Source: Lachnospiraceae bacterium
Lineage (GTDB): Bacteria; Bacillota; Clostridia; Lachnospirales; Lachnospiraceae
Reading direction: 5' to 3'
Assembly: GCA_900168235.1 (NCBI GenBank)
Contig: FUZG01000009.1
Span: 1-64,000 of the forward strand
Length of the DNA stretch: 64,000 nucleotides
Positions 42,397 through 51,208 of this stretch are shown in pieces. The stretch's first letter is position 1. Each line of letters starts with the position of its first letter. Under the pieces are notes generated by a model, which saw only the letters and a list, made by a program, of their open reading frames with translations, was not told the DNA's origin and did no database searches. The translations under genes were made by a program, and so were the position numbers.

Positions 42397-43917
42397 ATGA
42401 ATAGAAAAGCACGGATCGCTAAGTTTCTTGCAGTTATGATAGCTGTATCCATGGCTTTCCCGGTGACAGCCGGAGCGGAGGCCATGGATTCACCTAATCT
42501 TCCTAATACAGGTGAAAGTTCGGAGTTTGATGCACCGAATATTGCTAACGGAACTGCACCGACATCTGAATATGATACGCCGAATATTGCAAATACTGCT
42601 CAGACAGCGCAGTATGATTCGCCTACAGAAAAAAAGGTTGAAACAAAGACAAATGCTTTGGACAGACCTGAGGTGATAATCAGGGAGAAGGTAAAGTCAA
42701 AGAAGCTCTGTACAGTTTCCTTCTGCTACAATTATGGAAGTGAAAGAAATCAGGACAAAGACATTGACGAAAAGATCATGCCTTCAAAGACTGTAAGTGA
42801 AGCTGATTATGTTCTTCCGTATTGTGAATATTCCAGAGACGGATATGTATTCTCCGGATGGAGCACATCACGGGAAGGTGAAGATATCTATCCGTACGGA
42901 GACAGCCTGAGACTTTCATCAGGTCAGAAAAATCTGTATGCGAGATGGAAAGAACGTAATAAAGTCGGAAGTTTCAAAGTCAGATTTAATGCTAATGGCG
43001 GAACCGGCAGTATGAAAGCGCTGACGGCTAACGGCGGAAGCATAAATTATCCTGAGAATGAATTCACAAGAGAGGGATATGCTTTTCTTGGATGGGGTGT
43101 AGACGCCAAGACAACAGTTAAGGATGATTCCGAGCACTTCTTTAAGGATGGTTCAGTAGGTATCTATCTTAATTGCGAAACGACAACACTCTATGCGATA
43201 TGGCAAAAGACAGCGCTTAAGGATGGAGATAAGATCCTGGCAAATGGTTATACAAAGGACATGAATAAGTCTCTTAGCTATAACCGTATCCTGAGAAGGA
43301 TCAGGTTCAAGGATGCATCCGGTAAAGAGTACACTGTCAGCATGAATCTGAGGCTTGCTAAGGCAGTAAAATATAACGGCACAGGTCATCGGTACACAAA
43401 GAATAATGATGAAAGCCCGATCGTTGATGTTGATAACAGCAAAATTTATATCAACGGTACAAAGGTTAGGATCAAGAGTCTTGTGGTAAAGAATGGAAAG
43501 AATGCATGGGTAAGTCAAAATTCTGTATTTGGACCATTGCTCAGCGCTGAAAATATGGAAACATATTCAAAAGTGCCTTTGAAGAAGCAGCCTGTATATT
43601 ATCTTCAGTTAAAGCCTATAGAAGATTCCAGTAAGGCGACAAAGAAAGCTGTAAGATATCTGAATAAATACTTTAAGAAGAATCCTACAACCTTTGAGAT
43701 CGTACCGATCCAGCTCGGCAAGGAGAAGTTTAAGACTGCAACAGTCGCATCCGGCGGAGCAAAGATAAAGAAGCTTGTAGGAACGACGATAAAGAAGGGT
43801 CTTAAAGAGAATAAGGATGGAAAGAAAGATTACAAGCTTTTGTCCATCGAAAATGGAGTCGCAAAGATACAGGGAACAAATAATTATAACGGAACCATCA
43901 AGATAAAACTTAAATAA
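42397..43917 (+). CDS. Secreted protein with InlB-type beta-repeats
   Basis: A 506-residue exported protein. The signal peptide is MNRKARIAKFLAVMIAVSMA with cleavage near TAGAEA. Residues about 30-75 contain three imperfect repeats around YDTPNIAN. Two Listeria-Bacteroides (InlB B) repeats follow: one ending EYSRDGYVFSGWSTSREGE (near 150) and one with FNANGGTGSMKAL and REGYAFLGWG (near 200-230). The remaining 240 residues are Lys-rich with no recognised fold. No sortase signal. It is probably a surface or extracellular adhesin-like protein. Confidence 0.8.
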   Translation: MNRKARIAKFLAVMIAVSMAFPVTAGAEAMDSPNLPNTGESSEFDAPNIANGTAPTSEYDTPNIANTAQTAQYDSPTEKKVETKTNALDRPEVIIREKVKSKKLCTVSFCYNYGSERNQDKDIDEKIMPSKTVSEADYVLPYCEYSRDGYVFSGWSTSREGEDIYPYGDSLRLSSGQKNLYARWKERNKVGSFKVRFNANGGTGSMKALTANGGSINYPENEFTREGYAFLGWGVDAKTTVKDDSEHFFKDGSVGIYLNCETTTLYAIWQKTALKDGDKILANGYTKDMNKSLSYNRILRRIRFKDASGKEYTVSMNLRLAKAVKYNGTGHRYTKNNDESPIVDVDNSKIYINGTKVRIKSLVVKNGKNAWVSQNSVFGPLLSAENMETYSKVPLKKQPVYYLQLKPIEDSSKATKKAVRYLNKYFKKNPTTFEIVPIQLGKEKFKTATVASGGAKIKKLVGTTIKKGLKENKDGKKDYKLLSIENGVAKIQGTNNYNGTIKIKLK

Positions 43918-43934
43918 ATAGCTTAAAAAGTAAG

Positions 43935-43968
43935 AATGATGCCATGTTAAAAACGACATGGCATCATT
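43935..43968 (+). terminator. Intrinsic terminator
   Basis: AATGATGCCATGT (43935-43947) pairs perfectly with ACATGGCATCATT (43956-43968), followed by a T-run. Confidence 0.9.
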
Positions 43969-44160
43969 TTTTTGTACAATCCTTGAAACAATCGCAATAT
44001 TCTAAAAAAAATATGTTCAGGTGCTGTTTTTCAGACAAATATTTGACGAAATAAGAGACGGAATACATAAATTTGATAATTGTTTTTTAACAAAAATCAA
44101 ATTAATGCAATTAATATCAAAAAAATGTACACGTTTTGGCTTATTTCATTGGATGTTTAT

Positions 44161-44230
44161 GCCGATAAGCTAAATATGACAGGAGTCCGCCATTAATCGA
44201 AGCTAAAGGGTAGGCGAAATACAAACGGCT
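44161..44230 (+). promoter_or_regulatory. Structured-looking leader before the WYL regulator gene
   Basis: The stretch starts with GCCGATAA (44161-44168), which also matches a sigma-28 -10 box, though no TAAA -35 is found at the right place. CGCC and GGCG (about 44189 and 44213) can close an inner loop that contains GAAGCTAAAGGGTA, and GCCG with CGGC near 44225 can close the whole. Parts resemble conserved pieces of c-di-GMP-I riboswitches, but the canonical two-helix layout is not evident. The part from 43969 to 44160 is AT-rich with no supported gene. Confidence 0.3.
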
Positions 44231-44250
44231 TCATGGAAGGAGACGGGGTA

Positions 44251-45237
44251 ATGAAGGTAATCGGAACAGGAAGTAAGAAAGTGCTGATCCTGCAGATTCT
44301 GGATATTTTAAAGAAATATTCAGACGAAGATCATCCGCTTACACAGCAGGAGATCATCAGATACCTGAAGGACGACGGCACAGAGTGTGACAGAAGATCT
44401 GTCAGAGCAAATGTTCAGGCACTTCAGGATTATGGTTTTGAAATTTCCATGGAAAAAGACGGCTATTGTCTGTATGGAAGAAGTTTTGATGAAACAGAAC
44501 TGAGACTGTTGATCGACAGCGTTTATTCTTCAAGGAGTATTCCGAGATCCCGTGCACAGGTTCTTATCGGAAAGCTCAAGAATGAAGCTAGCATTTATTT
44601 TGAGGCACGGGTTAATCACATTACAAACCTTCCGGATCTGAATCAGAATAAAAAGCTTTATAGTCTGATGGATCAAATTGATAAGGTTATCGATGAGAAA
44701 AAGAAGCTGAGATTTACATATAATTCATATGGTTCTGATTTAAAGCTGCATCCTACGAGGGAAAAGCCCTATATCGTGAGCCCGTATCAGATAGCAGCAG
44801 TAAATGGCTGGTATTATCTGGTTGGAAATACAGACGGACAGGACGGTGTTTCCTACTATCGTCTGGATAAGATAACTAAGGCAGAGACGTTGGATGAAAA
44901 GCTCGTTCCTATGAAGAATGTGAAGGGACTTGAAAAGGGACTCAATCTTCCGAAGTTGATGGTAGAGCACGTAAATCTCTACAGCGGAGACAGCGTTCCT
45001 ATCCAGTTTATAATGGGAAGCAATAATGTGGATGCATTGGTAGACTGGCTCGGTAAAGACTTCACGATCCTTGAAGACAAGGCAGGAAAGCTCAAGGTAA
45101 AGGTTATCTGTAATGAAGAAGCATTTTATAAATGGTCTCTTCAATACGGAGCTGATATAGAAGTTCTTCAGCCGGCAGATCTCAGAAAAAAGATTGCTGC
45201 GACAGTAGCTGAAATGAGTAAAAGATATAAAAAATGA
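44251..45237 (+). CDS. WYL-domain transcriptional regulator
   Basis: A 328-residue regulator. An N-terminal helix-turn-helix covers about residues 10-80 (ILDILKKYSDEDHPLTQQEI, CDRRSVRANVQALQDYGFEI). A WYL domain lies at about 140-215 (KKLRFTYNSY, then VSPYQIAAVNGWYYLVG and YRLDKI). WYL proteins sense small ligands or nucleic acids and often control DNA-damage, defence or metabolic genes. The start at 44251 is preferred over 44233 because AAGGAG with GGGG lies between them. Target genes are not evident from context. Confidence 0.88.
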   Translation: MKVIGTGSKKVLILQILDILKKYSDEDHPLTQQEIIRYLKDDGTECDRRSVRANVQALQDYGFEISMEKDGYCLYGRSFDETELRLLIDSVYSSRSIPRSRAQVLIGKLKNEASIYFEARVNHITNLPDLNQNKKLYSLMDQIDKVIDEKKKLRFTYNSYGSDLKLHPTREKPYIVSPYQIAAVNGWYYLVGNTDGQDGVSYYRLDKITKAETLDEKLVPMKNVKGLEKGLNLPKLMVEHVNLYSGDSVPIQFIMGSNNVDALVDWLGKDFTILEDKAGKLKVKVICNEEAFYKWSLQYGADIEVLQPADLRKKIAATVAEMSKRYKK

Positions 45238-45250
45238 TAATGAATATGCA

Positions 45251-45280
45251 GGCTCGGGTAGATAATGCCCGGGCCTTTTT
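45251..45280 (+). terminator. Intrinsic terminator
   Basis: GGCTCGGG (45251-45258) pairs with CCCGGGCC (45268-45275) with one wobble, followed by five T. Confidence 0.85.
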
Positions 45281-45351
45281 CGAAGGCGATAAAAAATCCT
45301 TATTTTTTCTTTATTATTTATGAATTTTTAATATTCTCGCTTTGTATATGA

Positions 45352-45424
45352 TATAATGATGCGGTGAGTGACGCATGAACAAAAATATGCGTTTGATAAC
45401 AGGTTCTGATACGTGGATCAGAAC
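45352..45424 (+). promoter_or_regulatory. -10 box and leader hairpin before the DUF4234 gene
   Basis: A perfect TATAAT lies at 45352-45357 with no strong -35. The leader contains GTTCTGAT (45403-45410) paired with ATCAGAAC (45417-45424), a perfect 8-bp stem 30 bases before the start codon. Its role, if any, is unknown. Confidence 0.45.
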
Positions 45425-45454
45425 GTAATAAAGTTTTTATTGGAGGAGAAAACT

Positions 45455-46033
45455 ATGAATTGTCCTAATTGTGGTGGTTCCATTCCGGATACCGCATCAT
45501 TCTGCCCTCTCTGTGGATCAGGAGTAGATGTAAACGCTGCATCTTCTGCTAATGAGCAGTCAGGAAGCTACGAGAAGGTTCCGAATTATAATCAGGCTGG
45601 TCAGCAGAACTTTGGTCAGTCAGACTACAATCAGTATAACAATGGCCCTCAGGGTTATAATCAGCCGCCTATGGGTGGACGTTTTAAGCCTAGAAATATC
45701 GCACTTTGCATCATCTTCAGCTTCATCACATGCGGTATCTACGGTCTTTACTGGATGTACCAGCTTAATGAACAGATGAATGACCTTTCCGGTGATCAGA
45801 ATGCTACAGGCGGCGGAATGGTAATCCTTCTCAGCATCATCACATGTAACATCTATGCATGGTTCTGGCTGTACAAGATGGGTGAGAGAGCCGGTATGGT
45901 TAAGCAGAGAATGGGAAGATCCGGCGGATCCGACAGTGTTCTTTACCTTATCCTTGCAATCTTCGGTCTTAATATCGTTGCATATGCACTTATGCAGGAT
46001 ACTATCAACAATGCAGTTGAGTCCGGAATGTAA
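45455..46033 (+). CDS. Zinc-ribbon, DUF4234-type membrane protein
   Basis: A 192-residue protein. It begins with a zinc ribbon (MNCPNCGGSIPDTASFCPLC). A Gln/Asn/Tyr/Gly-rich linker follows (about 35-75), then three hydrophobic segments with the DUF4234 pattern (FSFITCGIYGLYWMYQLNEQ, LLSIITCNIYAWFWLYKMGE). Such proteins are common in Lachnospiraceae, and the function is unknown. GGAGGAG precedes the ATG at 45455, so the longer frame from 45413 is not used. Confidence 0.85.
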   Translation: MNCPNCGGSIPDTASFCPLCGSGVDVNAASSANEQSGSYEKVPNYNQAGQQNFGQSDYNQYNNGPQGYNQPPMGGRFKPRNIALCIIFSFITCGIYGLYWMYQLNEQMNDLSGDQNATGGGMVILLSIITCNIYAWFWLYKMGERAGMVKQRMGRSGGSDSVLYLILAIFGLNIVAYALMQDTINNAVESGM

Positions 46034-46107
46034 TTTCGGATATTAAGCAGTAATACAAATGAGAGAGGGTCCAAAAGGATCCTCTTTTTCTCATTCAGAG
46101 CGGTGTA

Positions 46108-46485
46108 ATGAATAAAATAAAAGCATTGGCAAAAAAATACCGTACAGAAACAGCAGTACTGATATTGGGTGTGCTGTATTTTCTGTGGTATACAAAGACC
46201 GGAATAGGTATACCCTGTGTTTTTCATCGGATCACAGGTTTCAGATGCCCGGGATGCGGTATAACCCATATGGTGCTTCATACAGTAAAGCTTGATTTTA
46301 ATGCCGCTTATCACGATAATCCATTTCTATTTGTATCATTACCTTTTCTCGCCGGAGAAATAATTTTTGATAAATATTTAAGGCACAAGGGTAAGAAAAT
46401 GCCTTTGTGGAACAATGTACTTCTTATAGTGTATCTCGTAATGCTTTTGGGCTTTGGAGTATACAGAAATATCTACAATTTCTGA
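46108..46485 (+). CDS. DUF2752 membrane protein
   Basis: A 125-residue protein with about three hydrophobic segments. The diagnostic motif CVFHRITGFRCPGCGITHMV (near residue 37) is that of the DUF2752 family. It lies 74 bases after the DUF4234 gene, a pair often seen together in Lachnospiraceae in my recollection. The function is unknown. The ribosome site is modest. Confidence 0.8.
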   Translation: MNKIKALAKKYRTETAVLILGVLYFLWYTKTGIGIPCVFHRITGFRCPGCGITHMVLHTVKLDFNAAYHDNPFLFVSLPFLAGEIIFDKYLRHKGKKMPLWNNVLLIVYLVMLLGFGVYRNIYNF

Positions 46486-46518
46486 TCATCATTTTCACAG
46501 ATAAAAATATATTTACAG

Positions 46519-46546
46519 TAAATATAAAATAGAGTCATGCCGATAG
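46519..46546 (+). promoter_or_regulatory. Sigma-28 (SigD)-type promoter before an EAL gene
   Basis: TAAA (46519-46522), a 16-base spacer and GCCGATAG (46539-46546) match the SigD/FliA consensus TAAA-N15-GCCGATAT closely. It lies just upstream of a c-di-GMP phosphodiesterase gene, which would place that gene in the motility regulon. The start of transcription would fall at about 46553, only a few bases before the first ATG. Confidence 0.6.
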
Positions 46547-46556
46547 ACTTTATTAG

Positions 46557-48836
46557 ATGACATTTTTCAGAAAAAAATCAGGAGGATATTGCGGCAGGGA
46601 ACAATGCGAGTCCGCAAGACAAAACAGTATGGATATATATGCTTTTCCGGAAGCAGAGAGAAACCAGCTGGAGAAATCGACTGTTCCGTTCGTCATATAT
46701 CAGTTTGTGGACAACAAAGTAGTTGTTGTCCTTATTTCTGATGGCTTTTGTGAGTTGTGCAGCTGTACAAGAAAAGCTGCAGAAAAACTCATGAATGAAG
46801 ACATGTACCGTGATACACATCCTGATGACAAAGAGCGTGTGATGGCAGACGCTGATAAATTTGTGCATGAGGGCGGTATTTATGATGCTGTATATCGCAC
46901 GAAATCTGCGAGAGACGGCAAGTACCATGTCATTCATTCCCGCGGGCAGAATATGTATACGAAGGATGGAACATGCCTTTCTGTTATCTATTATATGTAT
47001 GAAGGTTCCTACCATGAGACCGCTGATTATCTGCAGACAAACGACTTTGTAAAAAAACATTCTGCGCCTCATTTCAGGGATATGTTTTTCCTGAATAATT
47101 ATTATGATGAGCTGACAGGACTGCCGAATATGTCCAACTTTTTGAATACAGCACTGATGGAAAAAGATACGCTGCTGATATCAAATAAAAGACCGGCAGT
47201 AATTTCATTTAATCTTAACGGGTTAAAGATGTTTAACATCAAATTTGGTGTAGAAGAGGGAAATAAAGTCCTTATCGCCTTTGCTGATATTCTGAGAAAG
47301 CACTTTGGAAACGAGCATAGTGCGCGATTTGGAGAAGATCATTTTTATGCTGTTGCGGGATCAGAGCATCTGGAAGAAGAGATCGAGCAGATTTTTGATG
47401 AGATGCGGAAGATCAATAACGGCAGATCCCTCACCGTAAGAGTCGGTGTTTATGTATATGACCGTGAAGATGAAGAAAAGATCACGGATATAAGTGCTGC
47501 CTGTGACAGAGCGAGAACTGCCTGTGATTCTGACCGTACCACATATGATTCCATTCTCACATGGTATGACGGAGACATGGGAAAAGCTTACAGAGACAGG
47601 GATTATGTGGTTAATAATCTGGAACGCGCAATAGAGTACGGGTATATTAAAGTCTATTATCAGCCGCAGGTTCGTTTGCTTGATGGTAAAGTATATGGTT
47701 TTGAGGCGCTTGCCCGTTGGGATGATCCTTCATACGGAACGCTGTCGCCAATGATCTTTGTACCGATCCTTGAAGAGACAAATCTTACATATAAACTTGA
47801 TGAGTTTATGGTGAAACAGGTAATAGAGGATCAGAAAAAACGTAAGGACATAGGTGTAGAGCTGGTTCCTGTATCCTTAAATCTCTCGAGAACCGATTTT
47901 CAGACGGGGGATCCTGCAGAAACCATACCGAAACTAATTAAGAAAAATAATCTGACACCTGATCTTTTTAAGGTTGAGATCACAGAGTCTACGGTCATGT
48001 CGGACCCTGAGGGTATCAGGAAAGCGGTAATGAGATTCCACAGCGCCGGGATCGAAGTATTGATGGATGATTTTGGAAGCGGATATTCATCACTTGCGAC
48101 GCTTTTGGATCTGGAGTTTGACGGAATAAAGATCGATATGGGGTTCATGCGGAAGTTTAGTGAACGTACTAAAAAGATAATACTTCCGATCATATCCATG
48201 GCGAAGAATCTTGGCATCCACACTCTTATGGAGGGCGTTGAAACAGAGGAGCAGCTTGAGTTTTTAAGCAGTGCAGGCTGTGAAGTAGTTCAGGGATATT
48301 ATTATGGACGTCCAACACATATAAGTGAGTTTGATACATTGATCACTACAAATAACCTTGTAGGCGAGACCCGGGAAGAATGTAGATTTTACAATGAGAT
48401 CGGCATTGTTGATGTGATCAATCGGTCGATAGCCTTTCTGTTTTTTGATAAAAAGAGCTTTACTCCCGTATTTATGAGCCGGGAATTTCGGGAATCTGCG
48501 TCTCATACAGGATATGAGGCAGATGAAGCAGTACAGAGGATACTGAATGAAGACGGAGATGTATTTTTCCGTCTTGCCAGAAAAGCGATAAAGTCCGGAA
48601 ATGAAGAGAGGATATCAGGTCTCCTGAATGGAAGGTACTTTAACTTTACGCTTGAAGTTGTTGCAAAGAATGAGGATGGGATCATGCTGATCTCCAGACT
48701 TAATGATTATATATTCCATGAAAATAATACGATGTCTGATTTTTATAAAGAATTTATGGGAAGGATGAAAGAGGTAGGATTAAAGGATCCGAAACTAAAT
48801 AAAATGTTCCGCAGTATTACAAGTAAAAAGTCTTAG
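46557..48836 (+). CDS. PAS-GGDEF(degenerate)-EAL c-di-GMP phosphodiesterase
   Basis: A 759-residue cytoplasmic protein with a PAS-like sensor (about 45-165), a GGDEF domain (about 185-320) and an EAL domain (about 345-590), then a C-terminal PAS-like part. The GGDEF site reads RFGEDHF, so cyclase activity is unlikely. The EAL domain keeps its catalytic residues: FEALARW, SLNLSRTDF, EITEST, DDFGSGYSS, IKIDMGF, EGVETEEQ and QGYYYGRP. It should break down c-di-GMP. The start is uncertain: the ATG at 46557 has no ribosome site and lies near the predicted transcription start, and the next Met is at 46629. Confidence 0.88.
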   Translation: MTFFRKKSGGYCGREQCESARQNSMDIYAFPEAERNQLEKSTVPFVIYQFVDNKVVVVLISDGFCELCSCTRKAAEKLMNEDMYRDTHPDDKERVMADADKFVHEGGIYDAVYRTKSARDGKYHVIHSRGQNMYTKDGTCLSVIYYMYEGSYHETADYLQTNDFVKKHSAPHFRDMFFLNNYYDELTGLPNMSNFLNTALMEKDTLLISNKRPAVISFNLNGLKMFNIKFGVEEGNKVLIAFADILRKHFGNEHSARFGEDHFYAVAGSEHLEEEIEQIFDEMRKINNGRSLTVRVGVYVYDREDEEKITDISAACDRARTACDSDRTTYDSILTWYDGDMGKAYRDRDYVVNNLERAIEYGYIKVYYQPQVRLLDGKVYGFEALARWDDPSYGTLSPMIFVPILEETNLTYKLDEFMVKQVIEDQKKRKDIGVELVPVSLNLSRTDFQTGDPAETIPKLIKKNNLTPDLFKVEITESTVMSDPEGIRKAVMRFHSAGIEVLMDDFGSGYSSLATLLDLEFDGIKIDMGFMRKFSERTKKIILPIISMAKNLGIHTLMEGVETEEQLEFLSSAGCEVVQGYYYGRPTHISEFDTLITTNNLVGETREECRFYNEIGIVDVINRSIAFLFFDKKSFTPVFMSREFRESASHTGYEADEAVQRILNEDGDVFFRLARKAIKSGNEERISGLLNGRYFNFTLEVVAKNEDGIMLISRLNDYIFHENNTMSDFYKEFMGRMKEVGLKDPKLNKMFRSITSKKS

Positions 48837-48842
48837 GGAACG

Positions 48843-50054
48843 GTGAGAGGTATGGGTGACAGGAAACAGGGTTTTTTTAAGACAAATGATCTCGCGGCGC
48901 TTTTGCTGCTCTCTATCTTTATGAACGGCTTTGAGTCAGGCGGGTATCAGGCTGCTCTGATACATATCGGAACGGAGTATTCTCTGGATAACCGGGCTCA
49001 GGGAATAATGGCGTCCATAGAACTGTTTGCAACGATGATAGCACCATTGCTGCTTGGAACGCTTGCTGATAAGGTTGGTAAAAAAATTGTCCTTGTCGCT
49101 TTTACAGTCATCCGTGCAGTATCCTGTGTGGTGATATCTGTAGCTACCGGATCCGTTTTGTTTGCTGTCGGGATTTTTGTACTGGGGTTTGCGACCAGTA
49201 TCATCCAGTATGTGGCTATTGCCCAGATGATGGACGGCTATCCTGTTTCCAATCATAACCGTATGGGACTGATCGCTGCCATGTATGCGCTGGGGGCAGT
49301 GGTCGCACCTATCATAGTAGGAAATGCAGTAAAAACATCACTTGGTTGGAAAGCATTTTTTGCAGTGGATCTTGCGGTGTCTGCGGTATTGTCGATCCTT
49401 CTTATTATTACATCCTTTAAGCCGAGAGAAGAGATACCCGATACACCTGAATTTGCAGAAAGTGATCAGGGAAAGGCGACCTATACCGGAAGCGGATTTT
49501 ATGTTGTGGGTGTGGCGCTCTTAAGTATCATCATGTTCATTTATGTTGGCGTTGAAAATGGTGTGGGTTTCTTTATAAATGGCTATATGCACGACACGAT
49601 GGATTCAATGAACGGTTATATCGCGCTGTCACTTTTCTGGATGGCGATGATACCTTCAAGGGTTCTGTGTGGTGTATTTGCGAAGTACAGACGAGAGCTT
49701 TTATGCGGAGCGCCTGCAGGAGCTGCGCTGAGCCTTGCGGCATTTTCCTTTATACGGACAGACATTTCAGCATTTGTGATCGTGTTTATAATGGGATTAT
49801 TCTGCGGTGCGATCTACCCGAATGTGCTGACCTATGCATCTGATTTTGCAGGTAAAAAGACAGCGACAGTTACTGCGATCATAACCGTTGCAACAGGTAT
49901 CGGAGGAACGGTCATGTCCGCAGCATTTGGATTTTTGGAAACAGCATTCGGATATACCGGAGCCTTCCTCATATTGTCAGGTCTCCTTGCATTAGACACA
50001 GTGTTTGCAGTAATGGTCGTAAGAAGAGCTGCAAAGCCTGTGAAAAATACATAA
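48843..50054 (+). CDS. Major facilitator superfamily transporter
   Basis: A 403-residue, 12-segment transporter. The loop between segments 2 and 3 carries the MFS motif as GTLADKVGKKIVL (near residue 75). Two six-helix halves are visible. The substrate cannot be told. It follows the EAL gene by 6 bases and is likely co-transcribed. The start is GTG at 48843 with AGGGA just upstream, or ATG at 48852. Confidence 0.82.
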   Translation: MRGMGDRKQGFFKTNDLAALLLLSIFMNGFESGGYQAALIHIGTEYSLDNRAQGIMASIELFATMIAPLLLGTLADKVGKKIVLVAFTVIRAVSCVVISVATGSVLFAVGIFVLGFATSIIQYVAIAQMMDGYPVSNHNRMGLIAAMYALGAVVAPIIVGNAVKTSLGWKAFFAVDLAVSAVLSILLIITSFKPREEIPDTPEFAESDQGKATYTGSGFYVVGVALLSIIMFIYVGVENGVGFFINGYMHDTMDSMNGYIALSLFWMAMIPSRVLCGVFAKYRRELLCGAPAGAALSLAAFSFIRTDISAFVIVFIMGLFCGAIYPNVLTYASDFAGKKTATVTAIITVATGIGGTVMSAAFGFLETAFGYTGAFLILSGLLALDTVFAVMVVRRAAKPVKNT

Positions 50055-50192
50055 ACACAGGAATTGTTTTTTGAATATTGTAGGCAAAGTGGCGAAAATT
50101 TAAGAATTTGTTAATTTATAGACTAGCAGAAAGGTTTCTATGATAATATATGCGTGATCGCACGTGGTTTTTTGCAGAAAGAAGGGACTAAG

Positions 50193-50456
50193 TTGAAAAG
50201 CAAAAAAATTATCGTAGAGGCAGCAAAGAAGATATCTGCAACACCGATCGCAGAGCTTGTTCAGGTAGCTTGCCGTTATGACAGTGGTATTCATATTCAG
50301 TCAGGAACCAGCAATGCGAACGCAAAGAGCATTATGGGAATGATGGCACTTAACTTCAGCGATGGACAGGAGCTTACTGTTATTGCAGAAGGCTCTGATG
50401 AAGAGATTGCCATCGATGGAATCGAAAGCTTTCTTACAGGGAAGGCTGTCTCTTGA
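50193..50456 (+). CDS. HPr-like protein lacking His15 (Crh-like)
   Basis: An 87-residue HPr-fold protein, read from a TTG with AAGGGA 6 bases upstream. Counting from that start, residue 15, the PTS phosphorylation site, is Ser (KISATPIAEL in place of GIHARPAAEL), and Arg17 is Thr. Residue 46 is Ser in the conserved NAKSIMGMMAL. So it cannot act as a PTS carrier, but keeps the HPr-kinase site. This is the logic of Crh in Bacillus, where residue 15 is Gln. It probably acts in catabolite control, although it need not be orthologous to Crh. A longer frame from 50154 exists and is less likely. Confidence 0.85.
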   Translation: MKSKKIIVEAAKKISATPIAELVQVACRYDSGIHIQSGTSNANAKSIMGMMALNFSDGQELTVIAEGSDEEIAIDGIESFLTGKAVS

Positions 50457-50462
50457 TTGATC

Positions 50463-50496
50463 AGGACGAAGTGGACTTGAGGGTCTGCTTCGTCCT
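50463..50496 (+). terminator. Intrinsic terminator
   Basis: AGGACGAAG (50463-50471) pairs perfectly with CTTCGTCCT (50488-50496), followed by a T-run. Confidence 0.9.
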
Positions 50497-50627
50497 TTTT
50501 TCAATAATTTTCAAAAAAATGTCGACTTTAATGGTTTAGTGGATTGACGTATGTTCATTTGAGTTTTATCTTAAAAGTAACCCGTGCGCAAAGAGTATAA
50601 TATATTGAGAAATATGGAGGAGGAAGT

Positions 50628-51053
50628 ATGAAAAAAAAGGCTGTAAAAAAAGCAGCTTCAACAACTACAGTTGAAACAAAGGCAGCAGCTACAGAAACAG
50701 CAGTAAAGGCAACAGCGAAAGCTCCTGTAAAGGCAGCAGAAGAAAAGAAAGAAGCAGCTCCTAAAAAGGAAGCAGCACCTAAGACAGCATCAGCTAAGGC
50801 TGCTCCCAAGAAGGCAGCAGCAAAGGCACCGGCAGCTAAGAAGGAAGCAGAGCCAAAGCCGGGATTCGTTCTTCAGTTTGCCGGTAAGGATTACGAGCTT
50901 GATACGCTTTACCAGAATGCAAAGAATGTTTGGGTTTATGATATGGGAAGGAAGCTCGAGGACATTAAAGAGCTTCAGCTCTATATAAAGCCTGAAGAGA
51001 AGAAGGTTTACTTTGTTGTCAATGATGTAGACAACGGCAGCTTTGATATGTGA
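50628..51053 (+). CDS. Lys/Ala-rich protein with C-terminal DUF6465 domain
   Basis: A 141-residue protein. Residues 1-78 are almost only Lys, Ala, Thr, Glu and Pro in repeats such as KKEAAPK, resembling histone H1-like tails. Residues 79-141 form a compact domain (GFVLQFAGKDYELDTLYQNA, KNVWVYDMGRKLEDIKELQL, ending VYFVVNDVDNGSFDM) matching the DUF6465 family of Lachnospiraceae. The function is unknown, and the tail would bind nucleic acid or another acidic surface. A strong GGAGGAGG site and a TATAAT near 50600 indicate high expression. Confidence 0.8.
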   Translation: MKKKAVKKAASTTTVETKAAATETAVKATAKAPVKAAEEKKEAAPKKEAAPKTASAKAAPKKAAAKAPAAKKEAEPKPGFVLQFAGKDYELDTLYQNAKNVWVYDMGRKLEDIKELQLYIKPEEKKVYFVVNDVDNGSFDM

Positions 51054-51155
51054 TTTAGAAGCGCGAGAGCTGCTGTATAGCAGCGAAGCGATTCGTGACA
51101 TCAGTAAAGGGCAAAATTAATTTTTGACCCTTACATCCTTTTATAACGGGTTATG

Positions 51156-51192
51156 AAAAATGCCTCACAGTTCGTACTGTGGGGCATTTTTT
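51156..51192. terminator. Bidirectional terminator
   Basis: The stem AAATGCCTCACAGT with ACTGTGGGGCATTT has one wobble and runs into T and A tracts. It lies between the DUF6465 gene and the convergent kinase gene. Confidence 0.85.
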
Positions 51193-51208
51193 AATGATTC
51201 TTCTGTAA

